A stretch of DNA of 64,000 nucleotides from Limobrevibacterium gyesilva. Lineage in GTDB: Bacteria; Pseudomonadota; Alphaproteobacteria; Acetobacterales; Acetobacteraceae. The position numbers and the translations under genes were made by a program. Numbering within the stretch: position 1 is the stretch's first letter; each line of letters begins with the position of its first letter. The stretch is taken from the NCBI RefSeq assembly GCF_025989185.1, contig NZ_JAPDNT010000017.1, positions 1 to 64,000 on the forward strand. Reading direction: 5' to 3'. The notes under the pieces were generated by a model. It searched no databases, was not told the DNA's origin, and worked only from the letters and a program-made list of their open reading frames with translations. Shown piece by piece: positions 7,077-15,316 of this stretch.

Positions 7077-9350
7077 CTACCGTTCCAGCTCGATCTCCGC
7101 GGTCCGTCCTTGGTCAGGGGCCAATGCGATCACTCGGGATTGCCCATGGTCCTGTTCGCGGGCCTGGCCCGCGGCCATCTCGCGGGTCTGCTGCTCCCGC
7201 TCGGCGATGGCGATCGCCACCAGGAGCTGCCGGCGCGCGCCGTCCTGGCCCTGGCTCCGGGCCAGGTCATTCCAGTCCGAGCCGGGGTCATTCTCGGCAA
7301 AGCTCGGCAGCAGAGTGAAACCCCCGATCGCCGCGGCGGCCTGCTCGGCCTTCTCGCGACCGACATTCGGTTTCCCCTGCGCCGCGCGCCCGTGGTCGTT
7401 GTCGCCGGCGATGTAGATGACGCGGTCCGGATACAGCGCCCGATATGTCCTTGCGACATGCACGAGGTTGCCCGCGTTGAACGCGGCGATCGCCGGCATG
7501 CCGGACAGCTTGTGCAACGTTGCGGTGGTGGCGTAGCCCTCGGCGATCAGCACCGGCCCCGGCGGCCGCAGGTCGCCGATCACGTAGTGCCCGCCCTCGG
7601 CCCGGCCGCCTTCGTAGAACTTCTTGACACCGTCCGGACCGATGCGCTGGACGCTCCACAGCCTGCCGTCGGCGTCCTGCACCGGCACCAGTAGCCTGCC
7701 GACCGCATCCTGGCGCAGCCCGTGCGCGGCAACCCCCTTGTCGGCGAGATATGGATGCGCCTGTGCCGGCGTCGCGGTGGTCCAGATCGCCTCCACCTCC
7801 TGGGCCGTGCGCTCGTATATCCGCTCCCGCTCAGCCGCCCTCTCCTGGCGCTTCTGGGCGACCTCGGCCGCCATCCGGGCGCGGTCCTGCGCGTCCAGTG
7901 CCGCGGCTCGGCTCGGAGCCTTCCAGGTGGTCCTCTGGCCGGTCCGGAAATTCTGGATGTAGCCGGCCGGCCGGCCGTCGAGATGCGCGACATAGACGCC
8001 GCTGCGCTCGCGCCCCTTGTCGCCGTCGACAGGAACGCGGTGCATCCGACCGTCCATCTCCGGCGGCCCATCGATGCACAGGCCGCTCTCCCGCAGCGCC
8101 AGCGCGAACGCCTCGCGTGGATCGCCGTCCACGGCGATGTGCACCTGGCCGCGCGCCGGCAGCCACGGGGAGAAGGCCTCCAGGTCGACGCCGGCGGGCA
8201 CGTACCACGCCTTCGCCTGCGGATCCCATTTCGCGCCGAGCGCCTTGGCATCGTCCTTTTCGTCATAGGGCACGGCAAGGTAGGTGCGATCCTCACTGGT
8301 CTGCATGGCAGGGTGGTCCTCCCGGATCCGGGTCGGCGCACGCATCTCGGCGACAGCCGGCGCCGCCGTGGCGATGTCGTTGGGACCGGACAGCAAGGCG
8401 GATCCGCCTTGCGACGGGAGAGCATTCGGCTCCTGGACCCGGTCGCCCGGCCGTTCCTGTTCGATCTCGAAGGCCCGGATGTGCCGCATGATCCGTTCGG
8501 CGTCGGCCGCGGCGCGGAACAGCTCCCGCGGGTCGCTCCCCAGCACGCGAATCCAGCTTGCGACATAGGCGGCGTGCTGGCCCGGGTCGTGACCGATGCC
8601 GAGCCGCTCGCCGAGCATGAGCGAGGCGATCTCGGCGCGCAGTTCCTCGCGGGCATAGCCTTCCGAGCCGAACGGATGTGCCATGTCGCGGTTCAGCCGC
8701 GACGGGTGGCCGGTCCAGTGGCCGAGCTCGTGCAGGGCCGTCGCGTAGTAGCGGTCGCCGGACCGGAACTGACTGCGCTCCGGCAGGGTGATCGCGTCCT
8801 CGGCCAGCCGGTAGAAGGCGCGGTCACCCGGCACGTGGCGGATCGTGGCGCCCGAACGGGTCAGGATCGCATCCGCACGTTTGTGACGTTCCCACTCCGC
8901 CGGCACGGGCCGCGCCGGTTCCGGCGGCAGGCCATCGATCTGCGCGGCATTGAACACCACGGCGGCCCAGACGCATGGCCGCTCGTACCGCACCACCCGG
9001 CGCACCGGCTCGCCGCTCTCGTCCAGCACCGGCTTGCCGTCCGCGTCGCTGACCGACTCCAGGCCCTGCCATTTCCAGAACTGGATCGCGGTGCCCTTCT
9101 CGCCCTTGCGCACCTGGGCGTTCTGATCCTGCGCCTGGCGGTAGGTCATCCAGCGCGCATCGGCGTAACCGTGCGGCTCAGCACGGCTCATCAGCCAGAC
9201 CGCGTTCATGCCATGGTATTCGTTGCCGGTCGTCGGATTGTAGGGCATGAAGCGCTCGCCCGGCGCCCACGGCTTCTGCCAGGGCGCGGTGCCCTGCTTC
9301 AGTTGCTCGACGAGCGCGCCCGCCACCTGCTCGACGTAATCATTGGCCAT
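7077..9350 (-). CDS. ArdC-like antirestriction/zincin domain fused to DUF5710 and Toprim primase-like domain
   Basis: 757 residues from the ATG at 9350 (MANDYVEQVAGALVEQLKQG). Domains in order: ArdC N-terminal ssDNA-binding domain (about 1-140, with PWQKPW and YHGMNAVWL), zincin metallopeptidase with HELGHWTGH at about 207-215, a DUF5710-like module (about 355-400, LGAKWDPQAKAWYVP), and a Toprim domain with VLIAEGY (about 600-606) and IAGDND (about 647-652), ending with SDWNDLA. This is the layout of plasmid TraC-type primases fused to ArdC: single-stranded DNA entering the recipient can be protected and primed. The start overlaps the previous small gene by 11 bp. Confidence 0.9.
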   Translation of the reverse strand: MANDYVEQVAGALVEQLKQGTAPWQKPWAPGERFMPYNPTTGNEYHGMNAVWLMSRAEPHGYADARWMTYRQAQDQNAQVRKGEKGTAIQFWKWQGLESVSDADGKPVLDESGEPVRRVVRYERPCVWAAVVFNAAQIDGLPPEPARPVPAEWERHKRADAILTRSGATIRHVPGDRAFYRLAEDAITLPERSQFRSGDRYYATALHELGHWTGHPSRLNRDMAHPFGSEGYAREELRAEIASLMLGERLGIGHDPGQHAAYVASWIRVLGSDPRELFRAAADAERIMRHIRAFEIEQERPGDRVQEPNALPSQGGSALLSGPNDIATAAPAVAEMRAPTRIREDHPAMQTSEDRTYLAVPYDEKDDAKALGAKWDPQAKAWYVPAGVDLEAFSPWLPARGQVHIAVDGDPREAFALALRESGLCIDGPPEMDGRMHRVPVDGDKGRERSGVYVAHLDGRPAGYIQNFRTGQRTTWKAPSRAAALDAQDRARMAAEVAQKRQERAAERERIYERTAQEVEAIWTTATPAQAHPYLADKGVAAHGLRQDAVGRLLVPVQDADGRLWSVQRIGPDGVKKFYEGGRAEGGHYVIGDLRPPGPVLIAEGYATTATLHKLSGMPAIAAFNAGNLVHVARTYRALYPDRVIYIAGDNDHGRAAQGKPNVGREKAEQAAAAIGGFTLLPSFAENDPGSDWNDLARSQGQDGARRQLLVAIAIAEREQQTREMAAGQAREQDHGQSRVIALAPDQGRTAEIELER

Positions 9351-9573
9351 GGCGGGCCTCGCCCGGCTCGATGTCCGCATTCGCGTCCCACGCATCGGCT
9401 TCGCCGAGCGCGGTCTCCTCGAAAGCGCCGAGCGCCTCGGCCTCGCTGGCGTCAAGTTCCACCACCACACCGGCGACCAGCAGGTCGGTGAGGCTGTCGG
9501 ACAGGACGGCGCCCGACGGCATGGGCGCAACAGTCGGCGCCGTCCCGTGTGGGTCGTTACTCGATCTCGACAT
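9340..9573 (-). CDS. Small acidic protein in tra operon (TraD position)
   Basis: 77 residues from the ATG at 9573 (MSRSSNDPHGTAP). The second half is strongly acidic (VELDASEAEALGAFEETALG). It overlaps the transglycosylase gene upstream by 17 bp and the ArdC/primase gene downstream by 11 bp, so it is translated as part of the operon. It occupies the place of the small traD/traE genes between traF and traC in RP4. No domain is recognised. Confidence 0.6.
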   Translation of the reverse strand: MSRSSNDPHGTAPTVAPMPSGAVLSDSLTDLLVAGVVVELDASEAEALGAFEETALGEADAWDANADIEPGEARHGQ

Positions 9574-10144
9574 GGGCTGTCTCCCGCACAAAGACCCTGG
9601 TATCGGCCGTGTAGGGGTTGGGAGGCGGCGGGGTGGGCACGCGCCACGCCGCCGTCACCGATGCGACGCCCCCGTGCTCGCCGCCCGCCAGTGCCGGTAT
9701 GCCGCCCGGGCGGTAGTACTGGGCCACGTAGCCGTTCGCGAAACCCCGATGGAAATCGCCGGTGTTGTAAGCGCTGAGCGCCGCCTGGAGCGCGGGCTGC
9801 CCCGCGCCGCGAGCACGCGCCGCCTCGGCGTAGTCGGTGGTCAGGATTGCGGCGCCGCTACGGATGTTGGTGCAGGGGTCCAAGACCTCCTGCACCGTCA
9901 GGCCGAGTGCGGCCAGATTGCGGCTGTTCACCTGCATCAAGCCGAGATCGACGCTGTAGCCTCGCGCGATGTAGCGCGCCGCAAGCTGTGCCGCCTCTCG
10001 CGCATCATGCGCCGGCGGCGGCTGCACGCGCAGGCCATTGACGTTGACCGCGAACGGATTGCCGCCACTCTCCACGCTGACAATGGCTTCCAGCGTCGTG
10101 GGCGCGACGTTGGACGCGCAGGCGAGCAGTGGGGCGGGGATCAT
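9557..10144 (-). CDS. Conjugation-associated lytic transglycosylase (VirB1/TrbN type)
   Basis: 195 residues starting at 10144, an ATG overlapping the traF stop by 4 bp. The SLT fold is clear: catalytic Glu in TTLEAIVSVESGGNPFAVNV, then VDLGLMQVNSRNLAALG, LDPCTNIRSGAAIL and ALSAYNTGDF. The first 15 residues (MIPAPLLACASNVAPT) may be a short, atypical export signal. Such enzymes open the peptidoglycan for the transfer apparatus. It is grouped here with DNA-processing genes although its usual partners (trb/virB mating-pair genes) are not in the window. Confidence 0.9.
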   Translation of the reverse strand: MIPAPLLACASNVAPTTLEAIVSVESGGNPFAVNVNGLRVQPPPAHDAREAAQLAARYIARGYSVDLGLMQVNSRNLAALGLTVQEVLDPCTNIRSGAAILTTDYAEAARARGAGQPALQAALSAYNTGDFHRGFANGYVAQYYRPGGIPALAGGEHGGVASVTAAWRVPTPPPPNPYTADTRVFVRETAHVEIE

Positions 10145-10677
10145 CGCCACACCCAGAGCGGGCGGGCGACGTCCCGCACGTTCGCGATCGGAATGGTGCC
10201 GAAATATCGGCTGTCGAAGCTCCGCGGATCGTGCCTGGACAGCAGCCACACCGTGTCTCGCGCGACCCGGTAAAGCCCGGCCGGCACGGGCCGCAGCGCC
10301 CGGCCTGCCTCGTCCTGGGCAAGCGGCACACTGCTCGGGACGGGCGCGCCGTTGACGGTGATCCCGTGCGTGGAGACAACGACCAGGTCGCCGCCGATCG
10401 CCGCGACCGGCTTCACGAGAGGCTCGCTGCCGCCCGGGCAAGCTCCGGCCGAGACGTAGCCGCGCCGTATCGCCTCACGCACCGCGTCGCCTTCGGGCAG
10501 ACACACGGTGACCACCTCGCCGCGCGCGGGGAACGGCAGGGACGATTCTATCTTCCAAAGCCCGACCGGCATGGAGGGCGTGACATTCACCCGCACACCG
10601 CCCGCGTCCGCGGCTGCGAGCGTTCCCAGCACCGCCGCCACGACGGCGCAGACTGCGACCTCCCCACGCCGCATCAT
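10141..10677 (-). CDS. traF: TraF, conjugative signal-peptidase-like protease
   Basis: 178 residues, S26 peptidase family. One N-terminal membrane segment (VAVCAVVAAVLGTLAAADAG), then NVTPSMPVGLW with the nucleophile Ser and PLVKPVAAIGGD with the general-base Lys, and a C-terminal DSRYFGTIPIANV block matching the GDSRYFG box of signal peptidases. In RP4, TraF matures and cyclises the TrbC pilin. Start at 10677 overlaps the traG stop (ATGA). Its substrate gene trbC is not in the window, so it must be elsewhere on the replicon if the system works. Confidence 0.92.
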   Translation of the reverse strand: MMRRGEVAVCAVVAAVLGTLAAADAGGVRVNVTPSMPVGLWKIESSLPFPARGEVVTVCLPEGDAVREAIRRGYVSAGACPGGSEPLVKPVAAIGGDLVVVSTHGITVNGAPVPSSVPLAQDEAGRALRPVPAGLYRVARDTVWLLSRHDPRSFDSRYFGTIPIANVRDVARPLWVWR

Positions 10678-12536
10678 GGGCGGAACACCATCGTCGGCTT
10701 CGTCGTCGAACCGCTTGCCGGGGGTTTCACTTTCGCGCGCTCGGAGAACACCGGGTCCTTGAAGTAGAGGATCTGCGTGCCGCGGATCGGTGCCTCGCCG
10801 GCGACGAACACCACCATCTCCCCCGGCGCGGTGATCTGGCCCGCCTCGTTCTTTTCCGGCTTACGCAGTTGCATGATCTCGTTCGGCGTCAGCAGCGGCC
10901 GGCTGACCTCGTGGTAGGTCCGGCTGACATGCTTCATCGGGCCGTAGCGTGTGCCGCTCTCGGTCACGTCCTCCTTCACGATCGTGGTGTTGCCGACCAT
11001 CTGCGACACCCACTCCCCGGTCTTCCATTCATTCGGGGCGTAGATGATGCGGATGTGGCAGTTGCCGGTGATCGACTGGTGCTCGCCGTACGAGCGGAAC
11101 ATCTGCTCACGGTCCTGCGTCGCGAGGTAGGCCTTGATGCCGTAACCGGCGCATTTCGGCAGCGCGTCCTCGATCAGGTGCAGCCGGTTCAGCGAAGGGA
11201 ACTCGTCCAGCATCAGCAGCAGCCGATGGCGGTGCGGCATGAGGGGCTGGCCATCCCTGAAGCGCAGCTCGACGCCCATCAGGCGGCAGGTGATCATGGT
11301 CAGCATCAGCCGGACCAGAGGCCGCAGCCTCTCCTTGTCGTCGCCGCGCGTGACCACGTAGAGCGACACCGGCCTCGCGTGGTTCATCAGATCGCGCACG
11401 CGAAAGTCACTATGCCCGGTATTGCCCGCAACGAGCGGGTCCTGAAACAGCATCAGGTAGGTCTTGGCGGTGGACAGCACGCTGCCGCGCTCGCGGGCCT
11501 CGCGCTCGAGCATGTCGCGGCCGGCCGCCGCCACCACAGGATGCAGCGCATTCCTGACGTGGCGGTTCGCCACCATCTCCGCCCAAAGCTCCTCGGACTT
11601 CCGCTTCGGGTTGGACAATGCGTTCGCCACATCCGCCAGGCTGGCGGCGGCACCCCTGGCCTTCGCCAGATAGAGAACGTGCAGGATCAGGCCCGTGAGC
11701 AGCGCAAAGCTGGTCCGCTGCCAGTGATCCGCGAGGCCCCTGCCCTCCGGATCACACAACGTGTGGGCGATGTTCTGGGCGTCCGCGACTTCGTGCGGCG
11801 TGCCGAGCCGGACCTCATCGAGGAAATTGAACCCGGAACTCCCATTGGCGGCGCCGGAGGACCCTTGGCCGACTCCGCCCGGCTCCCAGCGGATCACCAC
11901 GTTGTCGGCGCCGGTCGCGCGCCAGCCGGCGGTCAGCGCCCAGAGCTCGCCCTTCTCGTCGTAGACGACACAGCTCGCCGGCCAGGACAGCAATGTCGGC
12001 AGCACATTGCCGACGCCCTTGCCGCTGCGGGTGGGCGCGATGACGATGCAATGCTCCGGCCCGTCGTGGCGAAGGTAGTGCGTCGTCCCCTTCGCGTCGG
12101 TCCAGCCGCCGATATAGACGCCGGCGTGGGCGGCGCCGTCCCGGCGGGGAAGCAGGCCGCTCCGGCGGATCTCCTGCTCGGTCTGGAAGCGGGCGGTGCC
12201 GTGCACCCCTTCGTGTCGCACTGGCCTTCGCCGCCGTGCGGTCGAGGCCGCAACGACACCGAACATGCTCAGCGCGGTGGTGGCAAGCAGGCCCGCATCC
12301 ACGATCTGGAAGGTCGCCCTGGCATTCGGGGCCCAGGCCGCCTCCTGCCATTCGATCCAGCGCCATGGCGCGTAGAAGTGATCGAACCACGGCGCGCCGA
12401 TGGCCGGGTGAAAGCCGACACGCCAGGCCACGAACTGCGTGGCGAGGCTGCTCGCCACCATGGCCGCAACCGTGAAGCAGGCCGCGCCCAGCAGCGGGCG
12501 ACGAGGGTTTGATGCAGCGTTCACCGTGGCATCCAC
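10674..12536 (-). CDS. traG: TraG/VirD4-type coupling protein
   Basis: 620 residues, the ATPase that brings the relaxosome to the secretion channel. Two N-terminal membrane segments (about 13-38 and 77-98), the VHGTARFQT conserved region, Walker A APTRSGKG (about 167-174), and Walker B as LLLMLDEFPSLNR. The C-terminal part has the QDREQMFRSYGEHQSI and GNCHIRIIYAPNE blocks of TraG. Full length for the family. It lies 27 bp after traI, with a stem-loop across the junction (12548-12588), and overlaps traF by 4 bp. Confidence 0.95.
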   Translation of the reverse strand: MDATVNAASNPRRPLLGAACFTVAAMVASSLATQFVAWRVGFHPAIGAPWFDHFYAPWRWIEWQEAAWAPNARATFQIVDAGLLATTALSMFGVVAASTARRRRPVRHEGVHGTARFQTEQEIRRSGLLPRRDGAAHAGVYIGGWTDAKGTTHYLRHDGPEHCIVIAPTRSGKGVGNVLPTLLSWPASCVVYDEKGELWALTAGWRATGADNVVIRWEPGGVGQGSSGAANGSSGFNFLDEVRLGTPHEVADAQNIAHTLCDPEGRGLADHWQRTSFALLTGLILHVLYLAKARGAAASLADVANALSNPKRKSEELWAEMVANRHVRNALHPVVAAAGRDMLEREARERGSVLSTAKTYLMLFQDPLVAGNTGHSDFRVRDLMNHARPVSLYVVTRGDDKERLRPLVRLMLTMITCRLMGVELRFRDGQPLMPHRHRLLLMLDEFPSLNRLHLIEDALPKCAGYGIKAYLATQDREQMFRSYGEHQSITGNCHIRIIYAPNEWKTGEWVSQMVGNTTIVKEDVTESGTRYGPMKHVSRTYHEVSRPLLTPNEIMQLRKPEKNEAGQITAPGEMVVFVAGEAPIRGTQILYFKDPVFSERAKVKPPASGSTTKPTMVFRP

Positions 12537-12547
12537 TGCGGGCGGCC

Positions 12548-12588
12548 TCCGGGCAATACAATATTATCTATGTAATGTATTGCCCGGA
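12548..12588. promoter_or_regulatory. 13-bp inverted repeat at the traI-traG junction
   Basis: TCCGGGCAATACA (12548-12560) is repeated in inverse orientation as TGTATTGCCCGGA (12576-12588) with a 15-base AT-rich loop. It spans the end of traI and the gap before traG. There is no U-tract on the coding strand, so it looks more like an operator, attenuator or mRNA-processing hairpin than a simple terminator. Confidence 0.6.
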
Positions 12589-14249
12589 TCGCGCCCGCGA
12601 TCAACCACTTTCGACCGCTCGGAGGCAGCAAGCACCCGCAGCACCTCCAGCTTCGGGTCGGCGAAGGTGACGGCAAGGTCCTTCTGTCCGGCGAGCACGG
12701 CCACCTGCGCGCGAAACTCGTCCGTGCCCTGCACGGTGAGTGCACGCTGGCCGAAGCGCTCGGATGCCAGCGAGAGCGCGAGGAAGGCGGCGCCGACGGT
12801 GACCTGGTTGACGCGCACGACCCGCGCCTCGTCGGACACCACGCCGCCGTCACTCACGCGGTAGATCACGCGGCCATCGCGCCGGATGGTCGGGCGCAGG
12901 TGACGACGGATCACGTGACGGGCCTCGTCGGCGTTCTCCGCCGCCAGCAGCTGAGCCTGCACCTGCGCCCGACGGAGCGTCCGGCCGCGGAGCGCAGCCA
13001 GTGCCGCCCCATTGCCGCGGGCGGCCTCGGCCTCGAGATAGCCCTGCCAGGTCGGGATCGGGTGACAGACGCGGACTTCCCGGCGCTCCTTGGCCTCCCG
13101 CCGGATGCGGGCGGCGCGATCTTCCCGCTGCATGTCGCGCAAATGCCCGAGCGCATCGCGACGGAACGCGCCGCTCAGGCCGCTCGCCCTCTCCTGCCGG
13201 AGCCGCTCGCGGTACCAGCGCCGAAGCTCGTCGGCGTAGGCCTGATGTCTGTGGCGCAGTGTGGCCAGCGCCACCGCCCGCGCCTGCATCGCACGCTCCC
13301 GCTCGTTGCAGAAGGCGTCGTAGAGGACGCCGGTCCGCTTCGGTGTGCCGGCGTCGTACTGCGTTTCCGCTGCCTCTCGCTGGGCCTGCTCGTCGGGCGC
13401 CTGGAACGGGCCAAGGGTCTCGGTCAGCGGCCGTATGGCCAGGACTCGATCCACGTCGCTGGCCTTCACGTGCAGCCGCCGGTCGCCGCGATGGCCGATG
13501 ACCAGCCCTGCACCACGCGGCTTGATGGCCAGGCCATACCGAGCCGCGGCGCGATGCAGCGCCTGCCAATCCCCTCGTTCGCGCGCCTCCAGCAGTGCCG
13601 GCCTGGCCTGCTCGCGAACCCAGCGCAGGAAGGACGCGCCGCCCTGCTGCGCCTCGAAGTCCCCTCCCCTCCCTCCAATGGCCCTGCCGACCGGGTGTCG
13701 TCGCTCCGGCGCGGGCGTGTGGCTCGTTCGGGTCAGGCCGTGCCGGATCTCCAGCTCGGCGCAGCATTGCTGGAGCCGATAATGGTCGTACCAGGGCTCG
13801 GCATTCCGGAATGTCCGAGGGTGCACCTTGTTGATGGCGACGTGCAGGTGCCAGTTGTCGGTGTTCTGGTGCACCGCCGAGACGCGCTGGTGCTCGGCGA
13901 AGCCGATTGCCGCGCAAATCCTGTCCTCGATGTCCTCCAGCTGTGCCCGCGTGGGCTTCTCGCCCTCCGGAAAGCTGACCACCAGATGGTAGTTCTTGTC
14001 AGACCGCGACCGGGTGTTCCGGGCCTGGATGGCCAGGATCTCCTTCACCGCCCAGCCCGGATCATCGGACTGGCAGTTGGTGACGCGCGACCAAGCTACC
14101 TTCTCGCCGACGTGCCCGGCATCCAGGATGTAGGCATTGAGCCGCGTCCAGCTCGCCGGATCGCCGCCCGTCTTCGCGTTCAGCACGTAGGCGCCGAGCT
14201 GGGCGAAGCCGGCGCCGCCCTTCGGGCTCGGGATGCGTTTGGCGATCAT
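12564..14249 (-). CDS. traI: TraI relaxase (MOB-P / VirD2-like)
   Basis: 561 residues. The relaxase signature is complete: likely nucleophile Tyr21 in LGAYVLN, and the metal-binding motif III HQNTDNWHLHVAINKVHP (about 127-144). The region KNYHLVVSFPEGEKPT matches motif II. The C-terminal two-thirds is charged and coiled-coil rich, with a basic DNA-binding character. The enzyme nicks oriT and stays bound to the 5' end. ATGA overlap with traJ (14246-14249) places both in one operon reading away from the probable oriT. Confidence 0.93.
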   Translation of the reverse strand: MIAKRIPSPKGGAGFAQLGAYVLNAKTGGDPASWTRLNAYILDAGHVGEKVAWSRVTNCQSDDPGWAVKEILAIQARNTRSRSDKNYHLVVSFPEGEKPTRAQLEDIEDRICAAIGFAEHQRVSAVHQNTDNWHLHVAINKVHPRTFRNAEPWYDHYRLQQCCAELEIRHGLTRTSHTPAPERRHPVGRAIGGRGGDFEAQQGGASFLRWVREQARPALLEARERGDWQALHRAAARYGLAIKPRGAGLVIGHRGDRRLHVKASDVDRVLAIRPLTETLGPFQAPDEQAQREAAETQYDAGTPKRTGVLYDAFCNERERAMQARAVALATLRHRHQAYADELRRWYRERLRQERASGLSGAFRRDALGHLRDMQREDRAARIRREAKERREVRVCHPIPTWQGYLEAEAARGNGAALAALRGRTLRRAQVQAQLLAAENADEARHVIRRHLRPTIRRDGRVIYRVSDGGVVSDEARVVRVNQVTVGAAFLALSLASERFGQRALTVQGTDEFRAQVAVLAGQKDLAVTFADPKLEVLRVLAASERSKVVDRGRDPGNTLHR

Positions 14250-14584
14250 ACGCGGCCTGCGATCTCGGCCAGGCGCGCCTGCAACTCACCGAGGCGGTCG
14301 AGCAGACGGCGGATCTCCGTCTCCGACGCCCCCTGCCCCGCCCGCTCAGCCAGCCACAGCTTCAGCAGCCCGCCAAGCCTGCCTTGGTCCCCGTTCACTG
14401 TCGCGAGCTCGCGCACCGCGTCGTGGTCCAGGACGGACCGGAGCGGCTGGTTCAGGCCGGCGGCGCGCAGGAACGCGGAGACGGACAGGCCGGCCATCTC
14501 CGCGCGCTGTTCGATCCGCGCACGCTCGGACGCCGAGACAACGACGCGCAGGGTTCGTTGCCGGTCACGCGGTTCACCCTTCAT
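14246..14584 (-). CDS. traJ: TraJ/MobC-like oriT-binding protein
   Basis: 112 residues from the ATG at 14584 (MKGEPRDRQRTLRVVVSASE). The N-terminal beta strand TLRVVVSASERARIEQRAEM and following GLSVSAFLRAAGL form the ribbon-helix-helix-like fold of TraJ/MobC accessory proteins, which recruit the relaxase to the inverted repeat next to nic. The C-terminal helix (ETEIRRLLDRLGELQARLAE) is probably for dimerisation. It is first gene of the minus-strand operon, facing the intergenic oriT candidate. Confidence 0.85.
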   Translation of the reverse strand: MKGEPRDRQRTLRVVVSASERARIEQRAEMAGLSVSAFLRAAGLNQPLRSVLDHDAVRELATVNGDQGRLGGLLKLWLAERAGQGASETEIRRLLDRLGELQARLAEIAGRV

Positions 14585-14824
14585 GGCGTTCCAGCCACCT
14601 GCCCCGCGTCGAGCCGGAGGCGAGTAAGCCCCGCATTGTTGGCCAACAACGCACATCTTGCCATGAAAGCCCGAGGGAAATTCGTCCCGCCTCGGGCGAA
14701 CTCATCCCCTGCTGGGTCCAGCACACGAGGGCGGACGTGATCCGACAAGGTCGGACAAGATGGGCTGAGGCGGGACATCATTCTGCTATGCAACCGCGCA
14801 CACAATATATAATATGTATCTACC
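14585..14824. other. Probable oriT and divergent tra promoters
   Basis: Intergenic space between traJ (minus) and traK (plus), exactly where RP4 has oriT. It holds a 14-bp palindrome TTGTTGGCCAACAA (14636-14649), an 8-bp inverted repeat GCCCGAGG/CCTCGGGC (14669-14676 and 14690-14697), a nearby ATCCCCTGC (14704-14712) reminiscent of the IncP nic core ATCCTGC, and TCCGAC/GTCGGA arms (14741-14755). The nic call is tentative because two bases are inserted relative to IncP. Confidence 0.6.
14808..14813 (+). promoter_or_regulatory. -10-like box ahead of traK
   Basis: TATAAT lies 11 bp before the traK ATG in a short AT-rich patch. The -35 region is poor (TTCTGC at 14781 with long spacing). If used, the traK transcript would be nearly leaderless, and no ribosome binding site is visible. 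Confidence 0.4.
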
Positions 14825-15316
14825 ATGCCCGACCGCCAATTGCCAGTTTCAGCAGCAGCGCCTGGCGCGCAGAGCAATAAGCCCGCGCCCAAGGAGTGGG
14901 GCGTCGGGCGGGTGGCCTTCTTCGCCCGCATCGACGCGATCAGGGCCGAGCTCGCGCAAGGATGGCCGCTGACGGCGATCTATGCCCGTCACCGGGAGTC
15001 GCTCGGCATCAGCTACAGCGGCTTCTGCAAGCTCGTGAGCCGGCATGCCGCCGACGCCCGGCCGAGCCGCAGGCAAGCGCCAGAGGCGTCGTCGGGGATT
15101 TCGCCGTCGACGTCCGTCCTCACCAGCGGCGGCGGCGGCAACACGTCGATCGCGGCGCTCCCGCCTCACGGCGCTCCCGCCGCGCCATCACCACCCTCCA
15201 TACTCGAGGAAGGATCAGCCCCGCATGCCAGACAGCAGCCCGCGCGAACCTTCGTCCACGATCCGGTCGAACGGCCCGGCGATTACGAACGACTCTTCGG
15301 CGCCCGCAGGCGATGA
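14825..15316 (+). CDS. traK: TraK-like conjugal transfer protein
   Basis: 163 residues. The conserved part is WGVGRVAFFARIDAIRAELA followed by GWPLTAIYARH and the HTH-like SYSGFCKLVSRH, as in RP4 TraK, which wraps oriT DNA and helps relaxosome assembly. The remainder is Pro/Ser-rich and probably unstructured. Position as first gene of the rightward traK-L-M block directly next to the oriT candidate supports the call. Its last 92 bp overlap the start of traL in another frame. Confidence 0.8.
   Translation: MPDRQLPVSAAAPGAQSNKPAPKEWGVGRVAFFARIDAIRAELAQGWPLTAIYARHRESLGISYSGFCKLVSRHAADARPSRRQAPEASSGISPSTSVLTSGGGGNTSIAALPPHGAPAAPSPPSILEEGSAPHARQQPARTFVHDPVERPGDYERLFGARRR

Noticed and set aside
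7722-9491. 589-codon plus-strand frame opposite the ArdC/primase gene
   Set aside because: Shadow of the real minus-strand gene, which has HELGH, DUF5710 and Toprim motifs in order.
10869-14627. Long plus-strand frames opposite traG and traI
   Set aside because: Antisense to genes with clear Walker and relaxase motifs and tight operon overlaps; no homology.
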